From: Ignavibacteria bacterium
GTDB taxonomy: Bacteria; Bacteroidota; Ignavibacteria; UBA10030; SZUA-254
DNA length: 41,390 nt
Assembly: GCA_016178595.1 (NCBI GenBank)
Contig: JACOSY010000040.1
Location: 1-41,390 of the forward strand
Reading direction: 5' to 3'
Shown here: in pieces, positions 1-8,068 of the stretch
Layout of the letters: the number at the start of each line of letters is the position of its first letter
Position numbering within the stretch: the stretch's first letter is position 1
Notes under the pieces: model-generated
The model's input: the letters and a program-made list of their open reading frames with translations, nothing else
Databases searched by the model: none
Told to the model about the DNA's origin: nothing
Program-made: the position numbers and the translations under genes

Positions 1-72
1 GTTGACCACCATGCTCACTGCATCGATCTTAAACTGCCGATCATATTTCTTACGAGTGTTCTCTCCAACCAT
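1..72 (-). mobile_element. IS3-type transposase OrfA, N-terminal fragment cut by the window edge
   Basis: Reading the minus strand from an ATG at 72 gives 24 codons open to the window edge, beginning MVGENTRKKYDRQFKIDAV. This resembles the start of IS3-family OrfA (HTH_Tnp_1) proteins, where an RKKYD.QFK.DAV segment leads into a helix-turn-helix. A purine-rich GGAGA lies about 7-9 bases upstream of the ATG, so the start is credible. OrfA would bind the ends of the element and OrfB, fused by frameshifting, would carry the DDE nuclease; both would lie outside the window. Whether the element is intact cannot be judged from 72 bases. Confidence 0.55.
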
Positions 73-136
73 GCCAGTTCTCCTTCTCTGTCTGAAGATA
101 CTGGCTTTTCTCTTTGTCTACAAATTGGGGTAAGGA

Positions 137-300
137 TCAAGCCTTGCGTTGAGTTGTTGCAAAGGATATCTCACGGGGTAAATGTCCCAACAATTCCTGC
201 ACAGTGCGAATGTCGTAACCATCTTCCAGCAGATGCGTGGCTAAGGAATAACGGAACGTGTGACACGCTCATTGCCCTTTGGAATTAACGACAGAGTATA
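137..300 (-). pseudogene. Tyrosine recombinase/integrase C-terminal remnant, frameshifted
   Basis: On the minus strand, 268 to 137 encodes [18 protein letters not shown] followed by [10 protein letters not shown]. This is the HxxR and LLGH region of Xer/IntI-type tyrosine recombinases. The frame is closed by a stop at 271-269 just before the HxxR box. The preceding residues of the family (here KGNERVT) continue in a different frame at about 300-263, so there is an indel. After LLGH the sequence leaves the family consensus and stops at 137, before any catalytic Tyr. It is a dead fragment of an integrase that once carried out site-specific recombination. Confidence 0.6.
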
Positions 301-359
301 AGAAACGCTTCGATGAATTACAAATGCGATTTTTCTTCTTCTCTTACTCCGAGCAGTGT

Positions 360-466
360 TGCAAAGCCCCGCGGGGTTAGGATACCTGTCCGCCTCCCCG
401 AAGGGGTCCTTTGGACTGGCGGAGTACTATACGGGCGACTGTCCCGCCAAAGGCGGGATAAAATCC
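360..466. repeat. Cluster of short GC-rich hairpins
   Basis: Several palindromes are packed together: CCCCGCGGGG at about 368-377, a CCCCGAAGGGG hairpin near 394-406, and TCCCGCC-AAA-GGCGGGA at 442-458. No convincing gene overlaps them; the open frames here have no family signature. A near-identical TCCCGCC/GGCGGGA hairpin recurs at 35273-35289, so this looks like a dispersed extragenic palindrome. Confidence 0.45.
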
Positions 467-484
467 GGTCGTTTTCTTGGTTTA

Positions 485-517
485 AACCTTGCGAAGGTTC
501 GGAACCTTCGCAAGGTT
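485..517 (-). terminator. Perfect 15-bp hairpin downstream of the RND efflux operon
   Basis: AACCTTGCGAAGGTT, loop CGG, then its exact reverse complement. It lies 18 bp beyond the RND pump stop codon on the minus strand. There is no strong U-run after the stem, so it could be a factor-assisted terminator or mRNA 3' stabiliser, or simply a dispersed palindromic repeat. Confidence 0.45.
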
Positions 518-534
518 ACAATAACCTCTCCAAT

Positions 535-3500
535 TTACTTTGCAACTGCCGTACTCTCCGCAACAAGTTTTTCCGACACAGGCACTTCAGAGTTGTATTC
601 CTGTAGCTCGCCCTCTGTGACAATTTTAGCGTACCGTGAAAGTAATGTGTACAGCACAGGCACGAGCACCAGCGTCAAGAATGTGGAGAAGAACAGTCCG
701 CCGACAACCGCCAAACCGAGCGGGCGGCGAGACTCTGCGCCGGCGCCGATGCCGATCGCAATCGGTAGCACGCCGAAAATGGTCGCGAATGACGTCATCA
801 GGATTGGCCGGAGCCGGATCGTGGCTGCATGAACCACCGCATCGAACACCGATTCTCCGCGCGCGCGAAGCTGGTTCGAGAATTCCACGATCAAAATCGA
901 GTTCTTGGTAACAAGACCGATGAGCATGATCAATCCGATCTGTGAGTAAATATTCAAGCTTTCTTTGAAGATAAACAGTGTCAGCAGCGCGCCGAACACT
1001 GCCAGCGGCACTGCAAGAAGAATCGTAAAAGGATGTACGAAACTCTCGAACTGTGCCGCGAGCACCAGGTAAATGAACACGATCGCAAGCAGGAACATGA
1101 AATAGAGACTGGAGCTTGATGATTTGTATTCCAGTGATTGCCCTGCATACTCCCGCTTCATGCCCGCCGGAAGTTTCTCGGCGGCGATGCGGTCGAGATC
1201 ATCGAGCGCTTGCCCGAGGCTGACACCCGGGGCGATGTTCGCCGTGATTTTTGCAGAACGAACCCGGTTGTAATGGTTCAGCTCCTTCGGCGCAAGGGTT
1301 TCATCGACGCGTACGACATTTGCAAGCTGTACCAATCCTCCGCCGCCGCTGCGGATGTAAATCTCCCGGATGGCATCCGGTGTGGCGCGGGCAGCGGGCT
1401 TCATCTGCAAGATGACGTCGTACTGCTTCGTGCCCCGTTTAAAATTGGTGACTGCCCGTCCGCCAAGGTACGTTTCCAGGGTTGTACCGATGTCACTGAC
1501 TGATGCACCGAGGCCTGCGGCGCGCTCCCGGTCGATCGTAAGATCGAGCTGCGGTTTATTCAGGCGCAGGTCGGTGTCGAGGTTAATCAAGTATCCCAGC
1601 TTCGACGCTTCACCCATCATTGTGCCGACAGCTTTATTCAGGTCTTCATAGTTGTCCGCTTGAATCACATATTCGACGGGACTTGAGCTGAAGCTTCCGC
1701 CGAGGCTGGGTGGATTGATCACGAACGCCAGTACGCCCGGAATTGAAATCAACCGCGGAAACAGTTCCTGAACGATCTGCTGCTGGGATTTATTGCGTTC
1801 ATTGTGCGGTTTCAGTGCAAGGAACATGAAGCCGTTCGTTACGCGCCCCGGGCCGCCGAAGCCCAGGCCAATTGCCGTAAACAGGGCGCGCCGCTCTGGA
1901 AGAGAGAGCAGACGGTTTTCCACTTCACGCATGTACTTATCCGTGTAATCCAGTGTGGCACCTTCCGGTGCAATCACAATACCGAAGCCGATACCTCGAT
2001 CTTCAACGGGGACCAGCTCGCTCGGAAGGAATTTGAAAAGCACCACGCTCAATGCAACAGTCAGCAATGCTAAGACGATCATGAGCGGCCGGTGCCGCAA
2101 TGCACCCCGGAGAATACGATCGTACGTTTTGTTGAGGAATTCGAAGAACGAATCGAATGACCGCGAAACCCATCCGGTTCCTGTGCCGTGAAGCGGCTTG
2201 AGAATCCGGGAGGAGAGCATGGGCGTAAGTGTGAGGGCAACGAAACCGGAGATCAATATTGCCACGGCAAGCGAGAGGCCGAACTCGTTGAACAACCGTC
2301 CGACCGACCCGGTTAGGAATGCAAGAGGGACAAATACCGCGACCAGCGTAATAGTCGTTGCGACCACTGCAAAGCCGATTTCCTTGCTTCCATCAAAAGC
2401 AGCCTGCCGACGGCTCTTTCCCATTTCCATGTGGCGGTACACGTTTTCCAGCACCACGATCGCATCGTCCACGACGAGACCGATGGCAAGCACCAATGCC
2501 AGCAGCGTCAGGATATTAATCGTGAACCCGGCGATGTATGCTGCAGCAAACGCGCCAATAATTGAAATGGGAATGGCAACTGTTGGAATGGTGGTTGCCC
2601 GGAGACTTTTCAGGAACGCCAGGACGACGAGCACCACAAGACACATGGCGATGATCAGCGATTCCGTAACCTCATTAATCGAATCGTTGATAAAGGTTGA
2701 GGAATCATACGCAACGTCTAACTTCATGCCTGCGGGCAGAAGCCCCGATAGTTCCTGCAATGCGTTGCGAACTTCTGCGGCAACATCAACCGTGCTTGCC
2801 TTCGATTGTTTGACGATGCCGAGACCAACTGCCGATTGTCCGTTGTATCGGGCCACGGTTCGTTCATCTTCCGCGCCAACATTCACTTCGGCAACATCGC
2901 GGAGACGTACGATATCGTCTTTGCTTTGCGACACGATGATAGCGCCGAACTCTTCCGGTTTAGAAAGTTCTCCACGCGTGCGGACGGAAAATTCGCGTTC
3001 CGCACCTTCGACTCTTCCGGCAGGTATCTCGGCGTTCTCCCTGCGGATTGCCGCTTCGACATCCTGCGTCGTCAACCCGTGGGCGGCCATGCGCAAGGGA
3101 TCGAGCCATACACGCATCGCGTAACGGCGCTCGCCTCCGATAATGACCGATCCGACGCCGGGAATGCGCTGGATCCGTTCCTTCAAGATGCGGTCGGCGA
3201 CATCGGTAAGCTCCAATCCGTTGTGGCGTTCGCTGAACAACGCGAGCCAGACGATCGCCTGTGCATTGGCATCGACTTTCGAAATAGTCGGGTCGTCGAT
3301 CTCGCGCGGAAGTTTTCCTCGCACGCGCGAGACGCGGTCGCGAACATCGTTTGCCGCTTCATCGACGTTCCGGTTTAATTCGAATTCGATGGTGATGACC
3401 GATCCCTGCTCGCGGCTCGACGAGGTCATCGTCTTGACGCCTTCCAGCGTTGCGAATTGCTCTTCCAGCACGTTGGTGATCTCGGTTTCCACGACGCTGG

Positions 3501-3666
3501 GGCTTGCGCCGCGGTAGAAGGTGACGACCGAAACGATCGGCGGGTCGATGTCGGGATATTCGCGCACCGGCAACCGCGTGAATGCAATGATGCCGAACAG
3601 CAGGATTGTAAAGCTCATCACGCTGGCAAATACCGGACGCTTGATGGATGTTGTGCTGAGTTTCAT
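535..3666 (-). CDS. RND-family multidrug efflux pump, inner-membrane permease (AcrB/MexB-like)
   Basis: A 1043-residue protein, the usual length of HAE1-type RND pumps. It uses the proton gradient to extrude drugs or other small molecules through a trimeric inner-membrane pump coupled to a periplasmic adaptor and an outer-membrane channel. TM1 is near residues 10-30, a large periplasmic loop follows, and TM2-6 start near 335. The proton-relay pair D400-D401 (LVLAIGLVVDDAIVV) and K921 (GLVTKNSILIVEF) match the TM4 Asp-Asp and TM10 Lys of AcrB, so the pump looks functional. The adaptor (5173-6255) and outer-membrane factor (6290-7852) lie upstream on the same strand, but a 1470-bp transposase insertion now separates adaptor and pump. 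The first 19 codons and ribosome-binding region are duplicated at 5084-5152. Substrate is unknown. Confidence 0.95.
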   Translation of the reverse strand: MKLSTTSIKRPVFASVMSFTILLFGIIAFTRLPVREYPDIDPPIVSVVTFYRGASPSVVETEITNVLEEQFATLEGVKTMTSSSREQGSVITIEFELNRNVDEAANDVRDRVSRVRGKLPREIDDPTISKVDANAQAIVWLALFSERHNGLELTDVADRILKERIQRIPGVGSVIIGGERRYAMRVWLDPLRMAAHGLTTQDVEAAIRRENAEIPAGRVEGAEREFSVRTRGELSKPEEFGAIIVSQSKDDIVRLRDVAEVNVGAEDERTVARYNGQSAVGLGIVKQSKASTVDVAAEVRNALQELSGLLPAGMKLDVAYDSSTFINDSINEVTESLIIAMCLVVLVVLAFLKSLRATTIPTVAIPISIIGAFAAAYIAGFTINILTLLALVLAIGLVVDDAIVVLENVYRHMEMGKSRRQAAFDGSKEIGFAVVATTITLVAVFVPLAFLTGSVGRLFNEFGLSLAVAILISGFVALTLTPMLSSRILKPLHGTGTGWVSRSFDSFFEFLNKTYDRILRGALRHRPLMIVLALLTVALSVVLFKFLPSELVPVEDRGIGFGIVIAPEGATLDYTDKYMREVENRLLSLPERRALFTAIGLGFGGPGRVTNGFMFLALKPHNERNKSQQQIVQELFPRLISIPGVLAFVINPPSLGGSFSSSPVEYVIQADNYEDLNKAVGTMMGEASKLGYLINLDTDLRLNKPQLDLTIDRERAAGLGASVSDIGTTLETYLGGRAVTNFKRGTKQYDVILQMKPAARATPDAIREIYIRSGGGGLVQLANVVRVDETLAPKELNHYNRVRSAKITANIAPGVSLGQALDDLDRIAAEKLPAGMKREYAGQSLEYKSSSSSLYFMFLLAIVFIYLVLAAQFESFVHPFTILLAVPLAVFGALLTLFIFKESLNIYSQIGLIMLIGLVTKNSILIVEFSNQLRARGESVFDAVVHAATIRLRPILMTSFATIFGVLPIAIGIGAGAESRRPLGLAVVGGLFFSTFLTLVLVPVLYTLLSRYAKIVTEGELQEYNSEVPVSEKLVAESTAVAK

Positions 3667-3682
3667 ATGGGTAATTCCTTAT
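3614..3682. repeat. 69-bp direct repeat, pump-proximal copy
   Basis: Bases 3614-3682 are identical to 5084-5152 (offset 1470 bp). The repeat covers the RND start codon, the first 19 codons and the upstream leader. It flanks the RAYT/REP-like insertion and keeps the RND gene intact despite the insertion. Confidence 0.92.
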
Positions 3683-3786
3683 TTGTACAGATGCGCTTGA
3701 GGCGCCACAGAGTAATGGAAGAACTTTTACCCACGGCGTTAGCCGTTGGAGATGAAACAACAAATGGAGAGGCGAAAGACATCAAG

Positions 3787-4239
3787 CTAATCCCAGATAT
3801 ATCTCTCATCATACTCAACCTCCTGCTCCTTGAGGAAGTTCAGCAACTCCTCCTGAAATGTTGCCCGACGATGGTGCTGTTCCTGGTTAGCGATGTAGTT
3901 TCTCACTCTTTCTATATGACCATAACTGACACTGAAGGCGCCAAAGCCCGTTTGCCATGCAAACTTCGTGTGCGATGGGAATTGTTCATGCACCCACCGT
4001 GAGGAGTTTGCTTTCACTGTTCGCAAAACATCGGAAAGAGCAAGTCTCGGTGGCAAAGATGTTAGTATGTGAACGTGGTCTGCTATGCCGTTGATGAGGA
4101 TTGGTTTCCCGTCTAGCTCCCGAACGATACCTCCTATGTAGGGGAAAAGTCGAGATCGCAATTCGGCATTGATGAATGGAAACCTATTCTTGGTGCTGAA
4201 CACGATATGAGTTAATAACCGGGTGTATGTATGGGACAT
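3787..4239 (-). CDS. REP-associated tyrosine transposase (RAYT, Y1_Tnp/IS200-like)
   Basis: 150 residues from the ATG at 4239, which has an AGGAGG ribosome binding site 7 bases upstream; the upstream ATG at 4245 is too close to it. Y1 transposases cut single-stranded DNA at hairpins using an HUH motif and a catalytic Tyr. Here the HUH motif is HVH (residues 55-57, in GIADHVHIL) and the likely nucleophile is Tyr115 in RVRNYIANQEQHH. SSRWVHEQF, FAWQTGFGAFSVS and the C-terminal EYDERYIWD are typical of the family in Bacteroidota. The same frame is open upstream through the whole repeat array to the duplicated RND start at 5136, giving a potential 449-residue fusion. REP-like palindromes lie immediately next to it, as expected for RAYTs, which are usually single-copy and not part of a classical IS. 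Confidence 0.9.
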   Translation of the reverse strand: MSHTYTRLLTHIVFSTKNRFPFINAELRSRLFPYIGGIVRELDGKPILINGIADHVHILTSLPPRLALSDVLRTVKANSSRWVHEQFPSHTKFAWQTGFGAFSVSYGHIERVRNYIANQEQHHRRATFQEELLNFLKEQEVEYDERYIWD

Positions 4240-4304
4240 GATCATGCCTCCTTCTTTATAATAATCACGCATACGATGGTGAAAGGATTGTCTATCGCCC
4301 CTCT

Positions 4305-4355
4305 GGGGCTTGTGAATATTTCTTTTCTCTATTATCCCATCGCTTATGCGATGGG
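4305..4355. repeat. Palindromes between RAYT and the 111-bp array
   Basis: Two short inverted repeats lie between the transposase and the array: GCCCCTCTGGGGC near 4305-4317 and CCCATCGCTTATGCGATGGG near 4336-4355. They resemble the REP hairpins that RAYT enzymes recognise. Similar stems occur near 3733-3745 and 5057-5070 inside the same insertion. Confidence 0.5.
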
Positions 4356-5021
4356 CAACTTCTTTCATCCCTACGGGATGATTGGTGCAGGCATCGTTGA
4401 CAGGCTGCGAGTTTTCCTTGGCGTGTCTTGCCGCCACGGAGTGGCGGAAGCCGTCTGCCCACGATGCAACTTCTTTCATCCCTACGGGACGATTGGTGCA
4501 GGCATCGTTGACAGGCTGCGAGTTTTCCTTGGCGTGTCTTGCCGCCACGGAGTGGCGAAAGCCGTCTGCCCATGATGCAACTTCTTTCGTCCCTATGGGA
4601 CGATTGGTGCTGACCTCGTTGACAGACTGCAAGTTTTCTTTCGTGTGTCGTACCACCACGGAGTGGCGAAAGCAATCTGTCCATGATGCAACTTCTTTCA
4701 TCCCTACGGGACGATTGGTGCTGACCTCGTCGAGAGACTGCGAGTTTTCCTTCGCGTGTCGTGCCGCCACGGAGTGGCGAAAGCAATCTGTCCATGATGC
4801 AACTTCTTTCGTCCCTACGGGACGATTGGTGCAGGCATCGTCGAGAGACTGCGAGTTTTCCTTCGCGTGTCGTGCCGCCACGGAGTGGCGAAAGCAATCT
4901 GTCCATGATGCAACTTCTTTCATCCCTACGGGATGATTGGTGCAGGCATCGTTGACAGGCTGCGAGTTTTCCTTGGCGTGTCTTGCCGCCACGGAGTGGC
5001 GGAAGCCGTCTGCCCACGATG
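4356..5021. repeat. Tandem array of six 111-bp units with two palindromes each
   Basis: Units begin at 4356, 4467, 4578, 4689, 4800 and 4911, exactly 111 bp apart (666 bp in all). Each carries a CATCCC-TAC-GGGATG type hairpin (first at 4366-4380; some units read CGTCCC-TAC-GGGACG, a compensatory pair change) and a CCGCCAC-GGA-GTGGCGG type hairpin (first at 4431-4447). Paired substitutions that keep the stems suggest selection on DNA or RNA structure. Because 111 is divisible by three, several reading frames stay open across the array; those open frames are not evidence of coding. Confidence 0.9.
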
Positions 5022-5083
5022 TGAGTCGTGGGAAAAGAAAAGAACAAGTCAATGATAGCCTCGGAGAGGCGATAGACACAAAA

Positions 5084-5152
5084 CTCATCACGCTGGCAAA
5101 TACCGGACGCTTGATGGATGTTGTGCTGAGTTTCATATGGGTAATTCCTTAT
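5084..5152. repeat. 69-bp direct repeat, adaptor-proximal copy (orphan RND start)
   Basis: Identical to 3614-3682. It retains the RND leader and an ATG at 5136 with codons MKLSTTSIKRPVFASVMSF, after which the sequence diverges into the insertion. This is probably the original position of the RND start, 36 bp after the adaptor stop. Confidence 0.9.
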
Positions 5153-5172
5153 GCTATCGTATTGTTCCAACA

Positions 5173-6255
5173 CTATTGTGTTGATGGTGCGGGTTGGCTG
5201 CTCATCGGCATCACCTTCCCGCCGTCGAACAGTTTCTGGTGACCTGCGCGAACCACGATCATCCCCGGCTGCAATCCTTCCACCACTTCCACGACGTCGG
5301 ACATGCGCGTCCCCAGGGTGAGGGGGACACGGGCAACAGTGCTATCCGTTTTCACGATGAACACGAACGACTGGTTGCCGCTGCCGAACACTGCTTCGCT
5401 CGGAATTGTCAGCGCGTTGGGCCGCTCGCTCAGAACGGCGGAGACGTTGGCAGACATTCCCGGACGGAACTTGCGGCCGACATTTTGTACGCGGGCAACC
5501 ACGCGAGCGCTCCGGGTTGCTTGATCTATCATCGGCTCAATGACGATAATTGTTCCATTCAATGCGTCTCCGAGAAATGCGGATGTGGAAACTGCCACCG
5601 TCGCGCCTTGACTGAGCTTGGAGAGGAAACGTTCGGGGGCAGAGAACGTCACGCGGATTTCATCGATGTTCGCGAGTTCGGTGATTGCCTGTCCCGCGCG
5701 CAAGAATGTTCCCACGCTCACTCGTCGTGCGCCGATAATCCCATCGAAGGGGGCAACAATTCTTGTCTTATCGAAGCGGGCTTTTGCCAGCGCCAGGTTT
5801 GCCTCGGCGACTTTCAGTGATGCAGCGGCGTCATCCAGATCCTGAGGTGCGCCGGCATGTTGGTCGACAACTGACTTTACACGGTCGTACGATGACTGGC
5901 TTTGGGCACGCAATGCTTCAGCACGCGCAAGCTCTGCAGCAAGCTGAGCATCATCCAACTGCGCAATAAGTCCGCCCCGACTGATGAAGCCTCCTTCCTT
6001 GAAGGGAAAAGCTTTCACGGATGCATCAATCTCCGACACAACGGTAATCGCTTCGATCGCTTCGATCGTGCCGATTCCCTCAAACTTGTCGGAAACCTTT
6101 TGGACCGTTACCGGGCTTACCTCCACAGACATGGGCGGCATGGAAAATCCGCCACCACCCGCTTTATTTCCTCCGCAGCCAAACGTCAATACAAGAATGA
6201 AGCAGAGTATGATAAAGAAAAACAATTTTCGTAACGCAGTTTTCATCGTAGCCAT
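5173..6255 (-). CDS. RND efflux periplasmic adaptor (membrane fusion protein), lipoprotein
   Basis: 360 residues from the ATG at 6255, preceded by AAAGG about 9 bases upstream; an upstream ATG at 6282 would add 9 residues before the signal peptide. The N-terminus has a charged region, a hydrophobic stretch and a lipobox LTFGC with Cys27, so it is probably lipidated and tethered to the inner membrane. It follows the AcrA/MexA order: a beta strand with VEVSPVTVQKV, a lipoyl-like half-motif near residue 60-85, an alpha-helical hairpin rich in Ala/Leu (about 90-140), the second lipoyl half (IVAPFDGIIGARRVSVG), then beta-barrel and membrane-proximal domains. It would bridge the pump (535-3666) and the outer-membrane channel (6290-7852). 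The upstream channel gene ends 34 bp before it, consistent with one operon. Confidence 0.93.
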   Translation of the reverse strand: MATMKTALRKLFFFIILCFILVLTFGCGGNKAGGGGFSMPPMSVEVSPVTVQKVSDKFEGIGTIEAIEAITVVSEIDASVKAFPFKEGGFISRGGLIAQLDDAQLAAELARAEALRAQSQSSYDRVKSVVDQHAGAPQDLDDAAASLKVAEANLALAKARFDKTRIVAPFDGIIGARRVSVGTFLRAGQAITELANIDEIRVTFSAPERFLSKLSQGATVAVSTSAFLGDALNGTIIVIEPMIDQATRSARVVARVQNVGRKFRPGMSANVSAVLSERPNALTIPSEAVFGSGNQSFVFIVKTDSTVARVPLTLGTRMSDVVEVVEGLQPGMIVVRAGHQKLFDGGKVMPMSSQPAPSTQ

Positions 6256-6289
6256 GAATTTGTACCTTTCTGTTTTCATCATGCCGGTA

Positions 6290-7852
6290 TCAGTGAGAGG
6301 CTGGATATGTGCCGGATGTCAATTGCCTCAAAGCCGCCGCCGCTTTAGCGCTGCGCACCAGTGCTTGTGTGTATCGCTGCTGGGCTACTGCAAAGTCGGC
6401 GCCGAGTCGCACAAGCTCGAACGCTGTCGAGCGGCCGTTCTGAAATTCAATTAAACCGATGCGTACTTGTTCCTGCGCTGCATCGACACCTTCTCTCGCA
6501 GCAGTCAACCGGCGCTTACCGTTAAACAATTCCCTGTGACTTTCGCGCACTTGTTCCTCTACTATTCTCGCTTGCTGAATCTGATGCTGCTCCGCAATCA
6601 CAACCTCCGCTTCAAGTCGATCCTGCTCACCCAATCCACTGCGTAAACCGATCGGGATGCTGACTTCGATACCCACACTCCATGAAGGAAAATCTCGCTT
6701 GACAGCATGTCGAACGGCATCGCCGAATCCTCCACCAACGGTGGTGCGCAATGTGTCGCTTCCAAAGATGACATCTTGTGCAGTTCCGGAGAGACCATTT
6801 CCACCAAGCGAGCCAACAAGATTGATGCTGGGAAGAGCTTCCCAGAACGCCGCTCTTGATAGTGCACGTTTTGCTTCAACATCTGCTTTGTCTGCTTGAA
6901 GCTGCAGATTGTTTTGTATTGCCCGATCAACTAACACGCCTGCTTCCTCCAGGGGAAATTCATCGGGAGGGCTATCGACGGTGATGAAGCGATGCCGTCC
7001 CACGTCCGGTCTTCTCCCGATTAAAGAGGCAAACTGGTCTGAGAGCCGGTCGAGTTGTTCCTCACGATCAAGAAAGAGAATTCCCTGTTCTGCCAAAAAG
7101 GTTTTCGCATTAGCCACCTGGTTTGGACCGATGAGTCCTGTTTTGGCTCGCGTCTCCGTTTCTTTCAAAAATGCCTGAGCGCGATCAGTGATAAGTTTCT
7201 GCACTGCGTAATCCCGCTCAGCCGCATAGAGGTCCCAGTAACTTTGCTCCACCGCAGTACTTATGGCGAGCACTTCCTGGTCGTAGCGGGCTTTTGCAGC
7301 GTCCATCTCTTGCTCGGCTTTCGTGAGTTCTTTACGAGCAGAGACGTGCAATCCACCCAGCAACGGCTGCCTCAGGCTGAGATTCCCGAATGTTGTATAC
7401 TGGGGATTCAGAAAAGCAAAAGAGGAGTTCGTGTTCAGTCGAACGGAATTCAGCGATGCTTCTATGTTTGTCCCGATTGGCAATTCATACCGCAATCCGG
7501 CGCTGCTGATGGTTTGCGTTGTGCTCAGGATCGAAGCGCCTGAAAAGAAAGAGGCTGTCGGTTGCTTTTGATCGAGGTAGTTCAAGTTGAAGAATAATGT
7601 AGGATCAAACGAGCCCGCTTCTCTTCGCCGTGAGCCGCTGGCCGCAAGATACGCCGCCTCAGCCGTACGGACTGAGGTTGCATTCTGCAGCGCGTGCTGC
7701 ACCGCGTCACGCAACGGAAGAGTTGTTCCCTCCAGCTTGTCGAGAATATTTTGAAGAGCGCTGTCCGGATTGGCAGGAGTCTGCCCGACGGTTACATGTG
7801 CAGCGCCTATGAGCGCAGCGAACGCCAATTGGATGATTAAATTCCTAGACAT
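6290..7852 (-). CDS. Outer-membrane efflux channel (TolC/OprM-like factor)
   Basis: 520 residues with an N-terminal signal peptide (about 1-24, ending near VTVGQ). Two outer-membrane efflux protein repeats follow. The first has LPLRDAVQHALQNATSVRTAE, a feature of TolC-family proteins, with long amphipathic helices; the second starts near residue 290 with LVDRAIQNNLQLQADKADVE. The family forms trimeric beta-barrel/alpha-barrel tunnels across outer membrane and periplasm. It is the first gene of the operon that continues into the adaptor and, beyond an insertion, the RND pump. Being promoter-proximal, it should be expressed regardless of the insertion. Confidence 0.93.
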   Translation of the reverse strand: MSRNLIIQLAFAALIGAAHVTVGQTPANPDSALQNILDKLEGTTLPLRDAVQHALQNATSVRTAEAAYLAASGSRRREAGSFDPTLFFNLNYLDQKQPTASFFSGASILSTTQTISSAGLRYELPIGTNIEASLNSVRLNTNSSFAFLNPQYTTFGNLSLRQPLLGGLHVSARKELTKAEQEMDAAKARYDQEVLAISTAVEQSYWDLYAAERDYAVQKLITDRAQAFLKETETRAKTGLIGPNQVANAKTFLAEQGILFLDREEQLDRLSDQFASLIGRRPDVGRHRFITVDSPPDEFPLEEAGVLVDRAIQNNLQLQADKADVEAKRALSRAAFWEALPSINLVGSLGGNGLSGTAQDVIFGSDTLRTTVGGGFGDAVRHAVKRDFPSWSVGIEVSIPIGLRSGLGEQDRLEAEVVIAEQHQIQQARIVEEQVRESHRELFNGKRRLTAAREGVDAAQEQVRIGLIEFQNGRSTAFELVRLGADFAVAQQRYTQALVRSAKAAAALRQLTSGTYPASH

Positions 7853-8068
7853 TGGATCAAGAAAATGATTATTGTTTTTACTACTTGAGGATTTCCTCAG
7901 GATACGAAGTCCTAGATTGAACCTCGCCCCGACGGTGTCGAGATGCCCGACGCCGACACTTAATATAATAATCCGTTTGATTGGTGCAAAGTTTCTACGG
8001 CAGGTACGAAAAGATCTACTACGATCGTGAGAGGATCGGAGATTACGCTGTGAATATTGCCGAATCTG

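Larger units (their letters stand above)
3683..5152 (-). mobile_element. RAYT/REP-like insertion splitting the efflux operon
   Basis: This 1470-bp block contains a Y1 (IS200-like, REP-associated) transposase at its left end, several palindromes, a six-unit 111-bp repeat array and one copy of the 69-bp flanking repeat. It interrupts what was evidently a compact operon: the adaptor stop at 5173 lies only 36 bp from the duplicated RND start at 5136. IS200-type and RAYT enzymes do not normally create target duplications, and 69 bp is far beyond usual ones. Recombination or repair during insertion is more likely than classical transposition. The insert length is a multiple of three. Confidence 0.75.

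Noticed and set aside
2198-3124. 308-codon plus-strand frame inside the RND pump gene
   Set aside because: Antisense shadow of a gene with complete RND motifs; composition is Ser/Arg/Thr-rich as expected for a shadow frame.
4231-5242. Long plus-strand open frames across the 111-bp array, for example 4382-4936
   Set aside because: They arise because the repeat period is a multiple of three and the units lack stops. They have no ribosome binding site or family signature.
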